The notes beneath the pieces were generated by a model. That model was not told the origin of the DNA. It saw nothing but the letters and a program-made list of their open reading frames with translations, and ran no database searches. DNA of 64,000 nucleotides from Mesodorylaimus sp. YZB2_4 (Eukaryota > Nematoda > Enoplea > Dorylaimida > Dorylaimidae). Location: positions 434,001-498,000 of the forward strand of contig JASANH010000626.1 of assembly GCA_030248295.1 (NCBI GenBank), in the 5' to 3' direction. The position numbers were made by a program, and so were the translations under genes. Of this stretch, positions 25,938 to 38,113 are shown piece by piece (position 1 is the stretch's first letter; every line of letters starts with the position of its first letter).

Positions 25938-26393
25938 ATGACCACTAATCCACCGCATCGCTCTCGTATCAGTAAACTGCTCTGCGATGATAACATATTC
26001 CAAATCGCTGAAGTCCTGACAGCCCCCGCATTGGTGGGAGAAGATGTCGTGTTTCCTGCTCAAAGTAATTACCAGATCGGAGAGCCACGTTTTCAGTTCG
26101 TGCCGCCATTACCAGCTTTCCTGGCTTCATCCCCGCTGGCGACATCGCCGCCGGTTTCATTCACTCGCGATCTGGCATTTGGAACTTTGGCGGAAATGGA
26201 CGGGCAATATGAAAGTGAGGGGCCGAGAAAGGACGGATGTCGGGCTGCGAGGAAGTTATGCTCAAGTGGCTCTTTTTGGGGGAAAGTTGGCTTGGTTGTG
26301 GCTGTGTTCACAGCAGTGGCCGTTGTGTTCTTGTTTAAATTGAAGGAACTTAGTTTGGATAAAGAATTGAGGGAGAAGATACTAAAAAAGTAA
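25938..26393 (+). CDS. Hypothetical tail-anchored membrane protein, 151 aa
   Basis: Single-exon frame from ATG 25938 (MTTNPPHRSRISKLLC). Hydrophilic for about 120 residues, then one hydrophobic span (VGLVVAVFTAVAVVFLF, about 126-142) followed by a short charged tail (KLKELSLDKELREKILKK). With no signal peptide this is the layout of a tail-anchored protein of the ER or mitochondrial outer membrane. No domain recognised. It lies between the vWA/mucin pair and ALDH, and its stop is about 10 bp before a dispersed repeat. Supported only by an open frame and plausible topology. Confidence 0.45.
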   Translation: MTTNPPHRSRISKLLCDDNIFQIAEVLTAPALVGEDVVFPAQSNYQIGEPRFQFVPPLPAFLASSPLATSPPVSFTRDLAFGTLAEMDGQYESEGPRKDGCRAARKLCSSGSFWGKVGLVVAVFTAVAVVFLFKLKELSLDKELREKILKK

Positions 26394-26399
26394 TACTGT

Positions 26400-26585
26400 A
26401 TGCGGTACCGTGGCGTTATGTGCAAGATGTGATGGGCCGGTGTAGGGCACGGTATTTGATGGACATAACGCGGTGATGGACGTGTATCATGGTGCTAGCA
26501 CGCAAGGACACAACCTTATACGAGTACGCCCATTCTCACAAGTGCTAGCACTCTATGCCAGCATAAAGAGGCTCTGGGATTTCTC
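26400..26585 (+). repeat. Dispersed repeat, copy 1
   Basis: About 185 bp closely matching a second copy at 27.2 kb. Shared blocks in the same order include GCGTTATGTGCAAGATGTGA, GGCAC, ACATAACG, GTGTATCATGGT, GCAAGGACA, CCCATTCTCACAAG and GCACTCTATGCCAGCAT. An internal 9-bp inverted repeat (GCGTTATGT at 26413 facing ACATAACGC at 26463) and the palindrome GTGCTAGCAC, present twice, suggest a short non-autonomous element. Terminal inverted repeats and target duplications were not resolved. Confidence 0.6.
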
Positions 26586-26998
26586 CCAAAAGCTGTCCAC
26601 GTTCTGCACGGCGAAAGCTCATAGGTTCGTATAACATGAGCACGTGCATGAACACGCCACAAAACATAACATACCTACCTGCACTTTTTAGATGCTCGCG
26701 GCTGGCTGTCTCGCTTGGCGACGTCACTTCTCTCATCAGCACATCGGACGAAGCATGCCTTGCAGCCAGCTTATGCAGCTAGGATGTTGTTTCGAAACTT
26801 CTCGTCTCCAAGGCGAGCTGGAAACCGGCTGCTCTAGGTCGATGAAACCAGGCGAGAGAGAAAGCTCGCCTGCAGATCAGCCTAGGTTTGTTCTCGAGTG
26901 CATTGCGCATGTTTCCATCCAACAAAGTGGTTGCATTTGGCGAGCGCTCTTCAATACAGTTTGAATCTGCATTTTGAGAAAAATTATTCGTATTCAAA

Positions 26999-29553
26999 AT
27001 GACCGACATTCAACCATTAAAGGACGTAAAGATCAAGTATACCCAGGTAATTGTGTGTTGGATGTTTGCGCGCGTTTTTTGGCAGAATGTCTATATTGTT
27101 TAGATTTTTATCAACAACGAATTCGTGAATTCGCGAAGTGGAAAGACATTTCCCGATATCAATCCAGCTTCTGGAGAGAAAATTGTGGACATTCAGGTAC
27201 GGTAGGCTACCATGGCGTTATGTGCAAGATGTGATTGCCCGCCTAGGGCACAGTAGTTGATAGACATAACGTGTATCATGGTTCTAGCATGCAAGGACAT
27301 GACCTTATATGAGCACACCCATTCTCACAAGCGCTAGCACTCTATGCCAGCATTAAGAGGCTATGGGGTTTTGCGGCGTACAGTAGGACGAGAAGATTGT
27401 GCTGGGCATCTACTATAATGTACACAACAGTTCAAGTTTGAGTGATTGCAGCCCATTGTTTGAATCGCGTTCAGCTCTGCTGAAGTGAAGTTATGTACGC
27501 AGCGCCGAGGGAACGTTCCTGTTTGTTTTGTGTGTACGTATGTGTTACTCACACCTATCGTTAGTCGCGTGTGCTCACGTCATAGCTGTGCGTATTTCTC
27601 TCGCTTGGTGGTCCCATTCATTATAGTTTGCTCAATGTAGCAGTGCTGGCTGTTATCAGATGCGATAAGCTGTTCTACACACTGATGCCTTGCCTCGATT
27701 CTACACACGATGTTATTCGTTTAGGAAGGAGATAAGGAGGACATCGATGTGGCTGTTGCAGCAGCGAGAAAGGCATTCTCCTTGAACAGTACTTGGCGCA
27801 CTTTGGATGCTTCTGCTCGTGGAGAATACCTGCGTAAATTGGCCGATTTGATCACACGCGATGTCCAAGTCTTGGCTGTAAGTTTTCCTCCTCATTTTGC
27901 TCTCCGCTAAGATGCTGAACATCGACGTTTTTGCAGTCTTTAGAATGCCTGGACGTTGGCAAACCGTTTACGGCCGCTGTTGGTGATATGCTGGGGGCGG
28001 CCAAGACGTTGCGTTATTATTCTGGATTTGCAGATAAGCTGTGCGGGAAGACGATCCCCGTGGATGGAAGCTACTTCACCTACACTCGTATCGAACCTGT
28101 CGGAGTCGTAGGAGCTATTTTGCCAGTAAGGCGTTCATCTTTGGAGAACTTGCTTTGGACACTGATGGTCAGTATGCGTCACTTGATAAGCTTCTGCTTT
28201 CAGTGGAATTTTCCCTTGTTCTTACTTTGCAACAAGGTCGGGCCAGCCATCGCTGCAGGTTGCACATTGGTCGTCAAGCCTGCAGAGCAAACGCCGCTGA
28301 CTGCGTTGCATTTTGCTTCTCTGGTCGTTGAGGTGAGTCATTTGTGTACCCTGTCTTTGGGTTTTCATGTTTTGATTGTAGGCCGGCTTACCCCCTGGTG
28401 TCATCAACATCGTGCCTGGTTATGGACCTACCGCTGGCTCGGCCATCACGCTTCATCAAGACGTCGATAAGATAACTTTCACTGGGAGCACGGAGGTGGG
28501 TCGTCTGATCATGAGAGGCGCGGGTGAATCAAATTTGAAGAAAGTGACCTTGGAATTGGGTGGAAAAAGTCCAAATGTGATATTTTCCGATGCTGACCGT
28601 GAGTACTGGGAATGAAAAGTGTAATGGTCATCGTCAATGCTGTGACCTTTTCAGTCGATTATGCTGTCGAAATGTCACATTTCGCTCTTTTCTTCAACAT
28701 GGGCCAGTGTTGCACAGCAGGAAGTCGCTGTTACGTTCAGGAAGAGATCTATGACAAATTCGTGGAGAAGGCTGTCGAGCGAGCCAAGCGTCGTACGGTC
28801 GGTGACCCCTTCGATCCTAAGTTCGAATCCGGACCGCAGGTAATCTACCTAAGGTGGCGTCTGTAGTTAGGTGTGGTCCTTTTCAGTCGAATGCTGTCGC
28901 TTGAATTTCAGATCGATGCTGAGCAATTTAATAAGATTTTGGAATTGATCGAAAGCGGAAAAAAAGAAGGGGCCAAATTGATGTGCGGTGGTGCCCGCTT
29001 GGGCGAGAAAGGTTTCTTCGTTCAACCCACTGTATTCGCAGATGTCAATGACAAAATGCGCATTGCTAGAGAAGAGATATTTGGTCCGGTGCAGCAACTT
29101 ATCAAGTTTAAGACCATAGATGAAGTGGGTGCGAAGTATTACCGCCATCAGCAGTAATGTTGAGGCTCCAATTTAGGTCATCCCACGTGCTAATGACACC
29201 CGCTACGGCTTGGCTGCGGCCGTGTTCACCAAAGATATCGATAAGGCCATCACCATGGCCAATAGCTTGCAAGCTGGTACCGTATGGTAAGGATCTTTAA
29301 TCTTTCTTCATCCCACATATGTCCTACGTTTTCATATTTTTAAGGGTTAACTGCTACCACGTGGTTCAACCCCAGGCGCCTTTTGGCGGCTACAAGGAAT
29401 CTGGCATCGGACGTGAATTGTAAGTGGTCGTCTTACTGCTAATCAAATAAGTGAAGTCATACTGCGAGTTTGCGTTTCAGCTCGGAAGAAGGCGTGATGG
29501 AATACTGTCAGGTCAAGACGGTTACCATCAAGATTCCGAACAAAAATTCCTAA
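26999..29553 (+). CDS. Aldehyde dehydrogenase, ALDH1/ALDH2 class
   Basis: Eleven exons join in frame to 494 aa, close to the 500 of the family: 26999-27046, 27104-27196, 27725-27877, 27937-28125, 28204-28332, 28382-28598, 28655-28839, 28912-29124, 29177-29286, 29345-29419, 29481-29553. It oxidises aldehydes to acids with NAD. The NAD-fold signature FTGSTEVG, the general base in [10 protein letters not shown] (E262) and the catalytic cysteine in GQCCTAGSR (C296) are intact, as are EEIFGPV, VNCYHVV and [14 protein letters not shown]. The C-terminus ([12 protein letters not shown]) is of ALDH1/2 type. There is no N-terminal mitochondrial presequence, so a cytosolic enzyme is likely. Intron 2 (528 bp) carries a copy of the dispersed repeat. 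Substrate, such as retinal or acetaldehyde, cannot be told. Confidence 0.96.
27203..27367 (+). repeat. Dispersed repeat, copy 2 (ALDH intron 2)
   Basis: Partner of the copy at 26.4 kb in the same orientation, roughly 80-85% alike by eye, with a 10-15 base deletion near the middle. The internal inverted repeat is kept as CGTTATGT (27216) facing ACATAACG (27264). It lies wholly inside the second ALDH intron. Confidence 0.6.
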
Positions 29554-31253
29554 GAAATATAAGTCCATAATTAGATTGATGAAAGGCTCGTCGATAAGCG
29601 ATGGTTTTTGACTTATAGTATCCTATTTTGTTGTCGTTGATTTGGAGAGTGATTAGGTAACACGCCGATAGCACTGACCTAAAATGTTCTGATTTCAACA
29701 AACAAGTGGGTCTGAATTACACCTGAGGATTTACATGAATAGTGGAACCATATGATATGGTTATTTGAATTTGGCGCGCAATCGGAAGGAGCATCGTTTC
29801 TCATGTCAAGATCAAAGCAGCAAGCTCATTCGAAATGGACCCGTTGCATTTTACTGAATTTGTTTGGGACAGCTCGATCTTACCCTGGGAAGGACTGTGT
29901 GTAGCTGCTTCTCGGAGTAGACTAAACACTTTTTCGAATTTGTTCTTTACTTTTCATATTTCGTTGGCATTCGATAGTTCGAGTCGACAGGATTGGTCGC
30001 CCTGATCGATGCTATCCGTACATGTTGAGCAGCCTTGGCGTCATAATTGAGTGCGGTGTTATTGGTTGGGACTGAGGTCTGTAGCATTTCACCCAGCTTA
30101 CTACATCACTCATGACCAAGAAACGTCCTCGCAGATGAACCGATGCCGGCCAGTGAGACAAGAAATGCTGACATACTGTGTGAATAAGCCGTGGCTTTCC
30201 CTGCCTCAACCAGGGTACACTTTCTTTGACAAGCCTTTCTACCTGTATCTAACATTTTCAGCAACTGCTGATCCTCTATACAGGTGGATATTAAACAAGA
30301 CTGATAAAGCTCTCATTACAGCTGACTGTCCATCTACACGCTCACCGTAGCTTTGAGATAAGGGCAATGCCAAAAAAAGGAGTTTGTATGTTGACCCAAA
30401 GCTTCTCCGAACGAAAATTTGCGAAATGTTCACGTGGAAGAAAAGCACAAAAGATAGTTTCATGTCTAGCAATAAGAACTGTGTCAAGGTCCCGGGCACG
30501 CGTACCAACATGTTCTGTACTATTATACAATATCCAACTTTTCGAGGCAGTGCCATCTTGGCCTTGAAGTATCTTGATTTTTAAGCATCATTACACGCAG
30601 CCAACTCAACCAAACCCGATGAAACCCGGCTGACTTGTTACACAGCATAACTAGCTACCGTGTAAAGTTCCATAAACAGTACTAGCCACCAGCGATTGTG
30701 GCGCGTCCAAAAATTTTAATTTTCATCACCCTTCTTACGATTAGTTCATACCTGCGTGAGGGCATACTCGCAGTCAGTCACCTTCATCTGACATGACAGT
30801 CAGGCTCCTAAAACCAAATTTCTTCCCCCGCTTTCAGCTAGTTCTATGACGTTTTTAGCCCACCTCCACAAATTCCAGTCCAAGCACTGCATTGTTGGTA
30901 TGGTAAGGCGATAACATAGCAAAGCGTACATTCAAGGCCACAAAGGATTGATTATATGCCACATTACATAAATGCCACATAAGGTAATCTTTACACCCCA
31001 GCACAAGCAACACTAGCCCGCATAAAAAGCAAATTATACATCAGGCACTAAACTACGAAGGTAACAAAGTCAGCAGGCCATTTTAGTCTTAGATTTTTGT
31101 GACATCACTCTTATTAATATACTCAGGAAGAATCGATCCTTTGTACGCATACCCAATATATCCTCTCTCAGCTTCTTACCATTTCATCCTTTTAAACATA
31201 AAAATCTATTATCAGTAAACCATTCGATCTCGTTTTTCGCAGATCTTGTTTCT
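29554..31253. other. Convergent intergenic region, ALDH and A1CF-like gene
   Basis: 1.7 kb between two stop codons. It must hold both 3' UTRs. I see no coding frame with domain content, RNA gene or repeat in it. Confidence 0.45.
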
Positions 31254-34200
31254 TCAGGCCGTAGCAGGCGGCGGCGAAGCAGCGTGTACGTTCAATTGCT
31301 GATTTACTGGACGACGTATTTGCTGTTGATACAACGGATTAAAGGCGAAAATTGAATTCATGTCCGGAAGTACCCACGGCGACGATGGGCTCATTTGCGG
31401 GATTCCAAACACATCGTATCCAGTACCTGAAAGGGGCTCAGTCAGTCATTTCTTATCTAACGGGTACCATTTTCCCAGAAATGATCCCCTCCCCAGATGA
31501 TACTCAGGCACAGAGGCTGGCGAAGCCAGCTCTGGTAGCAGCATATCAGGTCTTCGTTCCTCTTATTCACTAACCCAAAATCGATGCATTAGCAGGTGCC
31601 ATGAAAAGCCCCAATTGATTAGATACGGCGGCGGCGGCGGCTTCACGAGCTTCGTTTTCAGTGGGCCAAAATTTCGGGAACTGGAACGTACCAAACTGTG
31701 TATTGATCAAAGCCGGCAAGATGACCTTGAAATTGTACGTCAGGATGTCGTGGCCACTAGAGTCTTTTTGTTGGAAGACCAGACGCTCGTATTGCGGAAT
31801 TCCAAAACCCTGTTCACGACAGTAATCTTCCAAATACTAAAATGGAAAGAGCAAGTTAACAGAAGTTAAAAACAAAGAGAAGCTGTCGTGTCCCTGACTG
31901 GGCAGTTAGCGTGCAAGGCAGAGTTGTGAGCAAGGCTTGCTACTGCCATGGGGCAAAAGGGCAGATCTGTGGAAGGGCGATCAGAGCACAGCACCAGTGG
32001 CGCGTAGAAAGGTGCACGTGTGCTAAAAGGCCAGCAAGCATAGTAGTAGTGGCCGCTGTCTTGCTGTACGAACCTGTTGGTAACTGGTGAACGGAACAGC
32101 TCCAGTGCTTCCAAAGCATAGGAACTGAGGTCCTTGCACAACGGTTGCATTTGGAGCTACTTGGGGTTGTGAAGCGGCTGGTAGGAGAGACTCTTCCATC
32201 GAGTTTGCCACAGTGGTTATGGGGGCAGGAGTTGAAACAGGAACCGTGGTCGACACTGATACCGAAACGGGCACTGGATCGCTGACCACTGGCACTGGCA
32301 CTGGCACTGATGTTGGCGTTGCCTGGGACATTGGAACTGCGAACGGCGCAGTCGGAATCAAAGGCACATATCCAGTTGGCGAAGTCACCGCTGGTCGCCA
32401 CAGTGGCATACCAGGACCGTTCGGTATTATGACTACTCCCCCGGGCGGAGCCACCAAAGCCTGTTGCTGAGCTATCATTTGTTGCTGTTGCTGCAGGGAG
32501 ACCTGCTGCTGCTGATTTATAATATAATCGTACAGGAACTGCTAGAAAGTGATCGACGAGCAAGTGTAATAGATGCCTTAGGGAACCCTATTAGCAGGTG
32601 TACAACATCTAGTGAGCAACCAAGACGCGCAAACTATTTGTCTTCCTCCCTGTCAGGGCCGAGCGAGGCCCAGAGACTGAGCTGACTGGTTTTCCAAGGA
32701 TTGATACGATTAGTTCCTGAACCCGAGCATCTTATGTATATAAAGGCCCTGCTCTCTGCCTGGGTAGGTTAGTATCGAAATTATTCCCCCCTCTCGACAA
32801 TCCGACGTTTGCAGCCGGCGCTATCGCTCCTGCGAGAGTCCTCTGGGTATGGCGTAGTGGAGCACAAGGACCTGACTGTTTAGAAAGGGAGCCACATAAA
32901 CAGTGGATAGGAAGACTATTGCAGTCTAACTGTGGGACGCAGCCAGGTCATAAAGGGCCAGCGAAATAGCCCTGATTAGAGTTTTTACAAACTGACACAC
33001 TTTGTCCATTTACAGATTGTATACTCAAGCACTTACCTCGGAAGCTTTACGGCGGGATGCAGCCGTGTGACGCAACGAATTATTAATCATCGCCTGAAAA
33101 CCAGCCGAGCGCATTCCAGCAGCGCCCCGATTCACACGCGCTCCCATAAGCGGTGCGTTTCCATTCGTTGATGACAAAGTAGGGCCGATGTATTTCAGCG
33201 GAGCGCCGTTACCAACTTGACTTCCCATCGAATTCTGTCGGCTAAATCAAAAGAAGTTGTCAGAATGGTTTACCTCGGGCCAGAATAACTGGGTCGAAGC
33301 CCTGGATATGTCCCCTTCAATCAAGTGTGCAGCAGATGGTCATGACGGAATGACCATCTATCAGGTCCTTCCCTGTACTCCAACACTTACTCCAATAACG
33401 TCTGCGTATTGGCGTAAAAGTCGATGCATGGGAAACCAGTCAGAGCAGCGGCGACTGGCGTTTGTTGCATATTGAACGGTTGCGCATGAACGGTGACTGG
33501 GTCGACCGTGGTCGTCGATGCGATCGGAGTGGTCGGTGCGGCCAAAACATTGTTCATTATAGTCGGAGCCGCATACATTTGTCTCATAGCAGCTGCAATA
33601 TACTCGTCATTTCCGTTGCTCGTCACACTTTGAGTACGCCCGCCGTTGGACTTTTGCAGATTTTTCATACAGCGTACAATGTTGGATTGATAAGGTGGTT
33701 TCGATAAGACGACTTCTATCGTGGCACCGTCTAACTCGCTTCCTACAAAAAAGTAAAAGCTAGGATTACAGTCACACAGACAGGCGTCCACAGCAGTGGA
33801 TCGGTCCTAGCATCAAGCCTGTCATTCAATGATAATGTTTTAAAGAACAACACGGAGTTTGTTATGGGCTCTCACAAAAGGCGCCGTCTTCACAAGGAAT
33901 TAAGATGCTCATATACAGTTGCACAAGCAGGCAGTACATACTGTAGTAAAATATTTATATGGCACACATGGCCATTTCCCAACATCCAGAGACAGGTACA
34001 AAACTTTGTAACTAGGTGCCCCAACCCGCAGCTCACCAAGACGCAAGATAGTCTGGTGATGTCACCCAATGAAAACCAAAACCTACTTACCATTCAATTG
34101 ATCTCGGGCTCGCAGCGCTTGCTCACGAGTAGCGAAATGAACGAAAGCGAAATCTCGCATTTTCTTCACGCGCTCCACAGATCCAGCGTTTCCTGACCCA

Positions 34201-35679
34201 AGTTCGAACACTTGGCGCAACGTGTCTTCGGTCGTGTGGACCATCAAGTTACGCACGTAAAGAACTTTCACCTGCAATAAAACGAGCCACGTTTAGATAA
34301 AGTCGGCTGTCATTCCACTTTCACCATTAGCAATTAGGCTTGATAGGAAGGCCACAGCTATGTTTCTACTAATCGTCTGCTACTATGCTGGGCCATGGTA
34401 CTGTCTAATCTCAAGCCAGGCAATCTTAAACCCATGGCACCGCCCGCCCCCCACACCCAGTCACTTACATTAGCCATAGTGGCCTCGTCGACTTCTTGTT
34501 CCGGCTCGGCCCAATCAACGGCGATCACGTTGCCCCACAACTGGATTCGATTCGGAAGCAACTTGCGTCTGGCCTTAGCCGCAGCTCGATGCGATTCGTA
34601 TTCAACAAAAGCAAACCCACGATTTTTCGTTTTGTCAGCGGCCGATGGATATAAGATGACATCGACGACGCCTTCGGTCAATTTGGACATTTCGATTTTG
34701 ACTTCTTCGCGAGTACGAGTTCGCGGAATTCCGCCCACGAACAAGCGGCAATTGTCCACCGACGAGACAACACCAATGTGACGACCACGACGAATTTCGT
34801 AATTGTTTAGTTCGACGCAAGCACGTCGAGCATCTTCGCGATTTGTGTAAGTGACGAAAGCGTAGCCTCGATTTGAGCCACTGAAGTCCATCATCAAACG
34901 CATTTCGTAGATTTGGCCGCACCGCTCGAACAAAGGCACCAGCTCGTCCTCGTAAATGTCGCGCGGCAATTTTCCTTGAAAGGAGAGGTAATAGTGATCA
35001 CTTGTCAGGCTAATCGTAAGCACGCTGATGGACTTACCAACAAAAACTTCGCTTCCACGTGGAGGCAATGGCAAATTCCATTCGGATGGAGCGCAAAATT
35101 TCCTGAAACGATGGATTGATCAGCTGGGTGGTCAGTGGTCTTCATCCCCTGACGTCATAGGATCCCGACGATCACTCACGGCTGACATGGACATGACTGG
35201 AATACGCCGAGATCGCTCTCTTAAAGCCCAACAGATTCGTTCTTCCATCGACTCTGCGCGGGCCTGACTTTCACACGGAACACCCTGACTTCCCTCCGAG
35301 GTGCAGTCTTACAAGGCATCCCATCCTCCACCCTCCCATCTCGACTTTCACAAAGCTGGATCCTCTGCACCTACTCATAATTCTATGGGATGCACAGCCC
35401 CACTTCGCACTGACTCACTCCCTGATCGACATACCTCTGTCCATTTTCCTTAAACAATCGATACCCGTAGTTGGTGACCAGGGCGTCCAGTCGAGCTTGC
35501 TGTTCGTCGCTGATTGGAGTATGGGTCGGCGAGTCGGAATCGGTGTTTTGCGATTGAAACGGTGATTCTTCGCGGCTCGTATCGTCGTACAAGATTTGCG
35601 TATCGCGTTGTCCGTTGGCCATTAGAGCCTGATCGTTGATTATGCCATTCATTGCAACGGTATTCGGTTTTGAAGCCAT
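31254..35679 (-). CDS. A1CF/RBM46/RBM47-family RNA-binding protein
   Basis: Nine exons join in frame to 808 aa: 35679-35435, 35102-35038, 34974-34469, 34271-34091, 33742-33391, 33241-33037, 32511-32074, 31836-31575, 31426-31254. Three RRMs come first: RRM1 ([20 protein letters not shown]), RRM2 ([18 protein letters not shown], with [20 protein letters not shown]) and RRM3 ([18 protein letters not shown]). The RRM2 loop and the following RIQLWG...VDWAEPE are hallmarks of A1CF/RBM46/RBM47, distinguishing it from hnRNP R/Q. A double-stranded-RNA-binding-like domain ([20 protein letters not shown], about 665-735) also fits A1CF and RBM46. Family members bind AU-rich RNA and act in editing, stability or germline control. 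It is about 200 residues longer than vertebrate members because of a Q-, V- and P-rich segment before the dsRBD. Exon 7 begins in a CAG run, so its acceptor is ambiguous by steps of 3 bases. Confidence 0.92.
32270..32320. repeat. Short coding repeat (GGCACT units) in A1CF-like gene
   Basis: Several tandem CTGGCA/GGCACT units encode alternating V and P residues (VPVPVPV) on the minus strand, inside the low-complexity segment that lengthens this protein relative to relatives. Confidence 0.6.
32737..32746 (+). promoter_or_regulatory. TATA-like box antisense to an intron
   Basis: TATATAAAGG on the plus strand lies in the 525-bp intron between exons 6 and 7 of the minus-strand A1CF-like gene. It could drive an antisense transcript, but no coding frame follows and it may be chance. 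Confidence 0.15.
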
Positions 35680-38113
35680 CGATTCGAATCGTCTGCAAGA
35701 AAAGGTTTCTGTTAAGTGTCGGTATTTACTGACTACAGTAACATAGAGTATAGAAAAATGCCTACAGTATGCCGCGGGGAATGCAATCTCGAGACGTCAG
35801 TCAATCAACGAGATGAGAACAAGGACGATTTACGATTGACGGATTGAACGGGTTATGCCCAAATTCGGAAACGCTCTATTTTAACGAGGAACGGCTATCA
35901 AATCAAAAAATCTCCACATACACAAATCATAAGGCAAACCCCGCGGCGGCCGGTCGAGTGGGGAAGTTGCGAGACTGGATTTGATGATAGGCTGCGATCA
36001 ACAAGCCAGATAGGCCGTAGGTAGCGCCCACATAATTATTTCAGACGTCAGAGGGTGTACGAAAGACAGCCGTACTAGACAGTATACTACAGTGGAGTAC
36101 ACGAGTCCCTATATGGAAAGATAACAGGTGGAGAGACTTCGCGCTGCTCGCTATTCGATAAACACCATCCGCGTGTGTACAAAAGATAAGAAGTTTCGGG
36201 GCCCGACTGACGAGCAAGTTACACGGGCAAGTACGAAGCACGATCTGTTTTGTAGCATTTCAAGGAGACCAGAAAATATGCACTTGGGATCATATCAGTT
36301 CATATTTTCAAAAGCGTCTGATTTAGCGCTTGATACAATGACGTGTGCAAACGCATACCGATGCAAACTGATGGGCGCGCACGAGTCCGAATGCGATTGA
36401 AGAACGAACCCGGAGAGACAACGTGCTTATTGCGAAAGCCAAGATGGATCGAGGAGTGATGTGCTGATAGCCAAAAGCAGGGAACATTCCTCCCTGAACG
36501 AGATAAGGCCATACAGCTCAATCCCTAACAGTCCGCAACTCTAAGCAGCCCATATCGAAGAAAACCGGGGATAAATTCCATAACCAGAACCCATATCCCG
36601 CGGAGCGTCTCCGCCTGAACATGTACAGCCTGCGCGCGCTGGCCATTGGTCAGCGGGTAATGACGAGGCGCGAAGTCTCGGTTTCCCATTTAGTCACTAT
36701 CGGAAGTTTAAGTACAGCTGTGACGTCAAAGGATTCCGCCCAGGTCGAAAAGAGCAGCAGGTGGGAGGGGGCGTCAGGATTTACAAATATGGGAATGATG
36801 TGATTGCGGAAATGACCGAACGGGTTGCGAACAGGAAATGGCAGCATAGCATAGCATAGCATGGCCGAGTATCGAAAGTGAGGCCACCAAGCCCCGAGTC
36901 CGCAGGGTTACCAGCCTGCCTAGGATGAAGCCGACCCTACAGCACACAACCTCACTATTGCCAAGTCGACCTTCACTATTGCCCAGAAGAGCCAGAATTC
37001 AAAATCTAGTCAAACTGGCCCGAAATTTTAAATTTCTCTCCCGAACCTCATCTGAACTCACCTATGTATCTCCTCAAAGCCAAACAATCTCAAAATCACC
37101 CCTAGGCCCTTGCCCATCACTAGCATTGATTATTACCTCTGCCATAATTTCGATGAGTCGATCGGCGCGAGAGTCATAATGCGATCGAAACAGGGAGCAA
37201 AGTGACCAATATTTAGCATGATGAAAGCCAAAATAAAGAAATTTGAATTCAAATTTGAATTAATTAACAGTAAGAGCAAAGCAAACACCAATATACTGTT
37301 GCGAGACCGCTCTCTGCCTGCCTATCCTTCGAAAATGACCCCTCTTCGTCGCCGCGGGTTGCGCGCTGTGTGGTGCCGTGGGAAAGTTGATCAAACTCTT
37401 TGTTTCATGAGTTTGTTGTTTCGCGATCCCAAGTTTGACTGAGAATTGCAAAAAGAGAATCGTGTTTGTGCGTTACGATTAGATCCCGCCCCTTTCTTTT
37501 AGATTCTCCTAGTAGTCCTAAGCTTCGATCACCGTCCATGCGTGTCATCAAACGTGACATTCAAGCGTCGGAAGTGCATTCTTATCAATCATGGCCCCCA
37601 TTTCCGTTCAGTCATGCGAGTGAAACCAAAGAATTCATGGGCTGCATGCAGGGTGCACTTCGCTGATGAAAAAAGTTGAACTCACATGCACGTGTATAAT
37701 GAGTCTTGGGAAATATGTAGTATCTAAGATTGCACCGTTCGGGCACTATTTCGAGTTTTTAAAAGCATTGCCTATCTTATCTGGCGGCAGTAAGTTTAGC
37801 CTGCTCATTGACTGTGAAGTACTCACGCACGTGATGAGTGGGATGAATTGATAAACTTGGCTTTTGATAGAATTGGACAAGAAGTCCTGTCCGTCATCAA
37901 CTCACAGCCTGCGCGCAGGCGGGCAATGAGATAATAATGAGCGCAATAGAGCGGTTGCTTGCTCACATATCATATAATCGATGCTTTATCTGGAACCCAC
38001 ACATTTTACGACACAAAAGCTTTGACTATCAAACTGGTGGAACAATCCTTATCACAAGATTCGTAAGTTCAAGATGTGCCGCTCAATGGCCAAGTGTGGT
38101 CACAAGATCGCAG
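35680..38113. other. Intergenic region upstream of the A1CF-like gene
   Basis: 2.4 kb holding the presumed promoter of the minus-strand gene. Contents seen: TACAGTA words near 35730 and 35764, an (AGCAT)n microsatellite at about 36842-36862, and an 18-bp perfect palindrome at 37239-37256 centred on GAATTC. Open frames are short and lack features of real genes. Confidence 0.45.
37239..37256. repeat. 18-bp perfect palindrome
   Basis: AAATTTGAATTCAAATTT reads the same on both strands and is followed by a further partial repeat of its half (TTTGAATT). The surrounding sequence is AT-rich, so chance is plausible. Confidence 0.6.

Noticed and set aside
36842..36862. (AGCAT)n microsatellite as something functional
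   Set aside because: Four units only; ordinary simple repeat.
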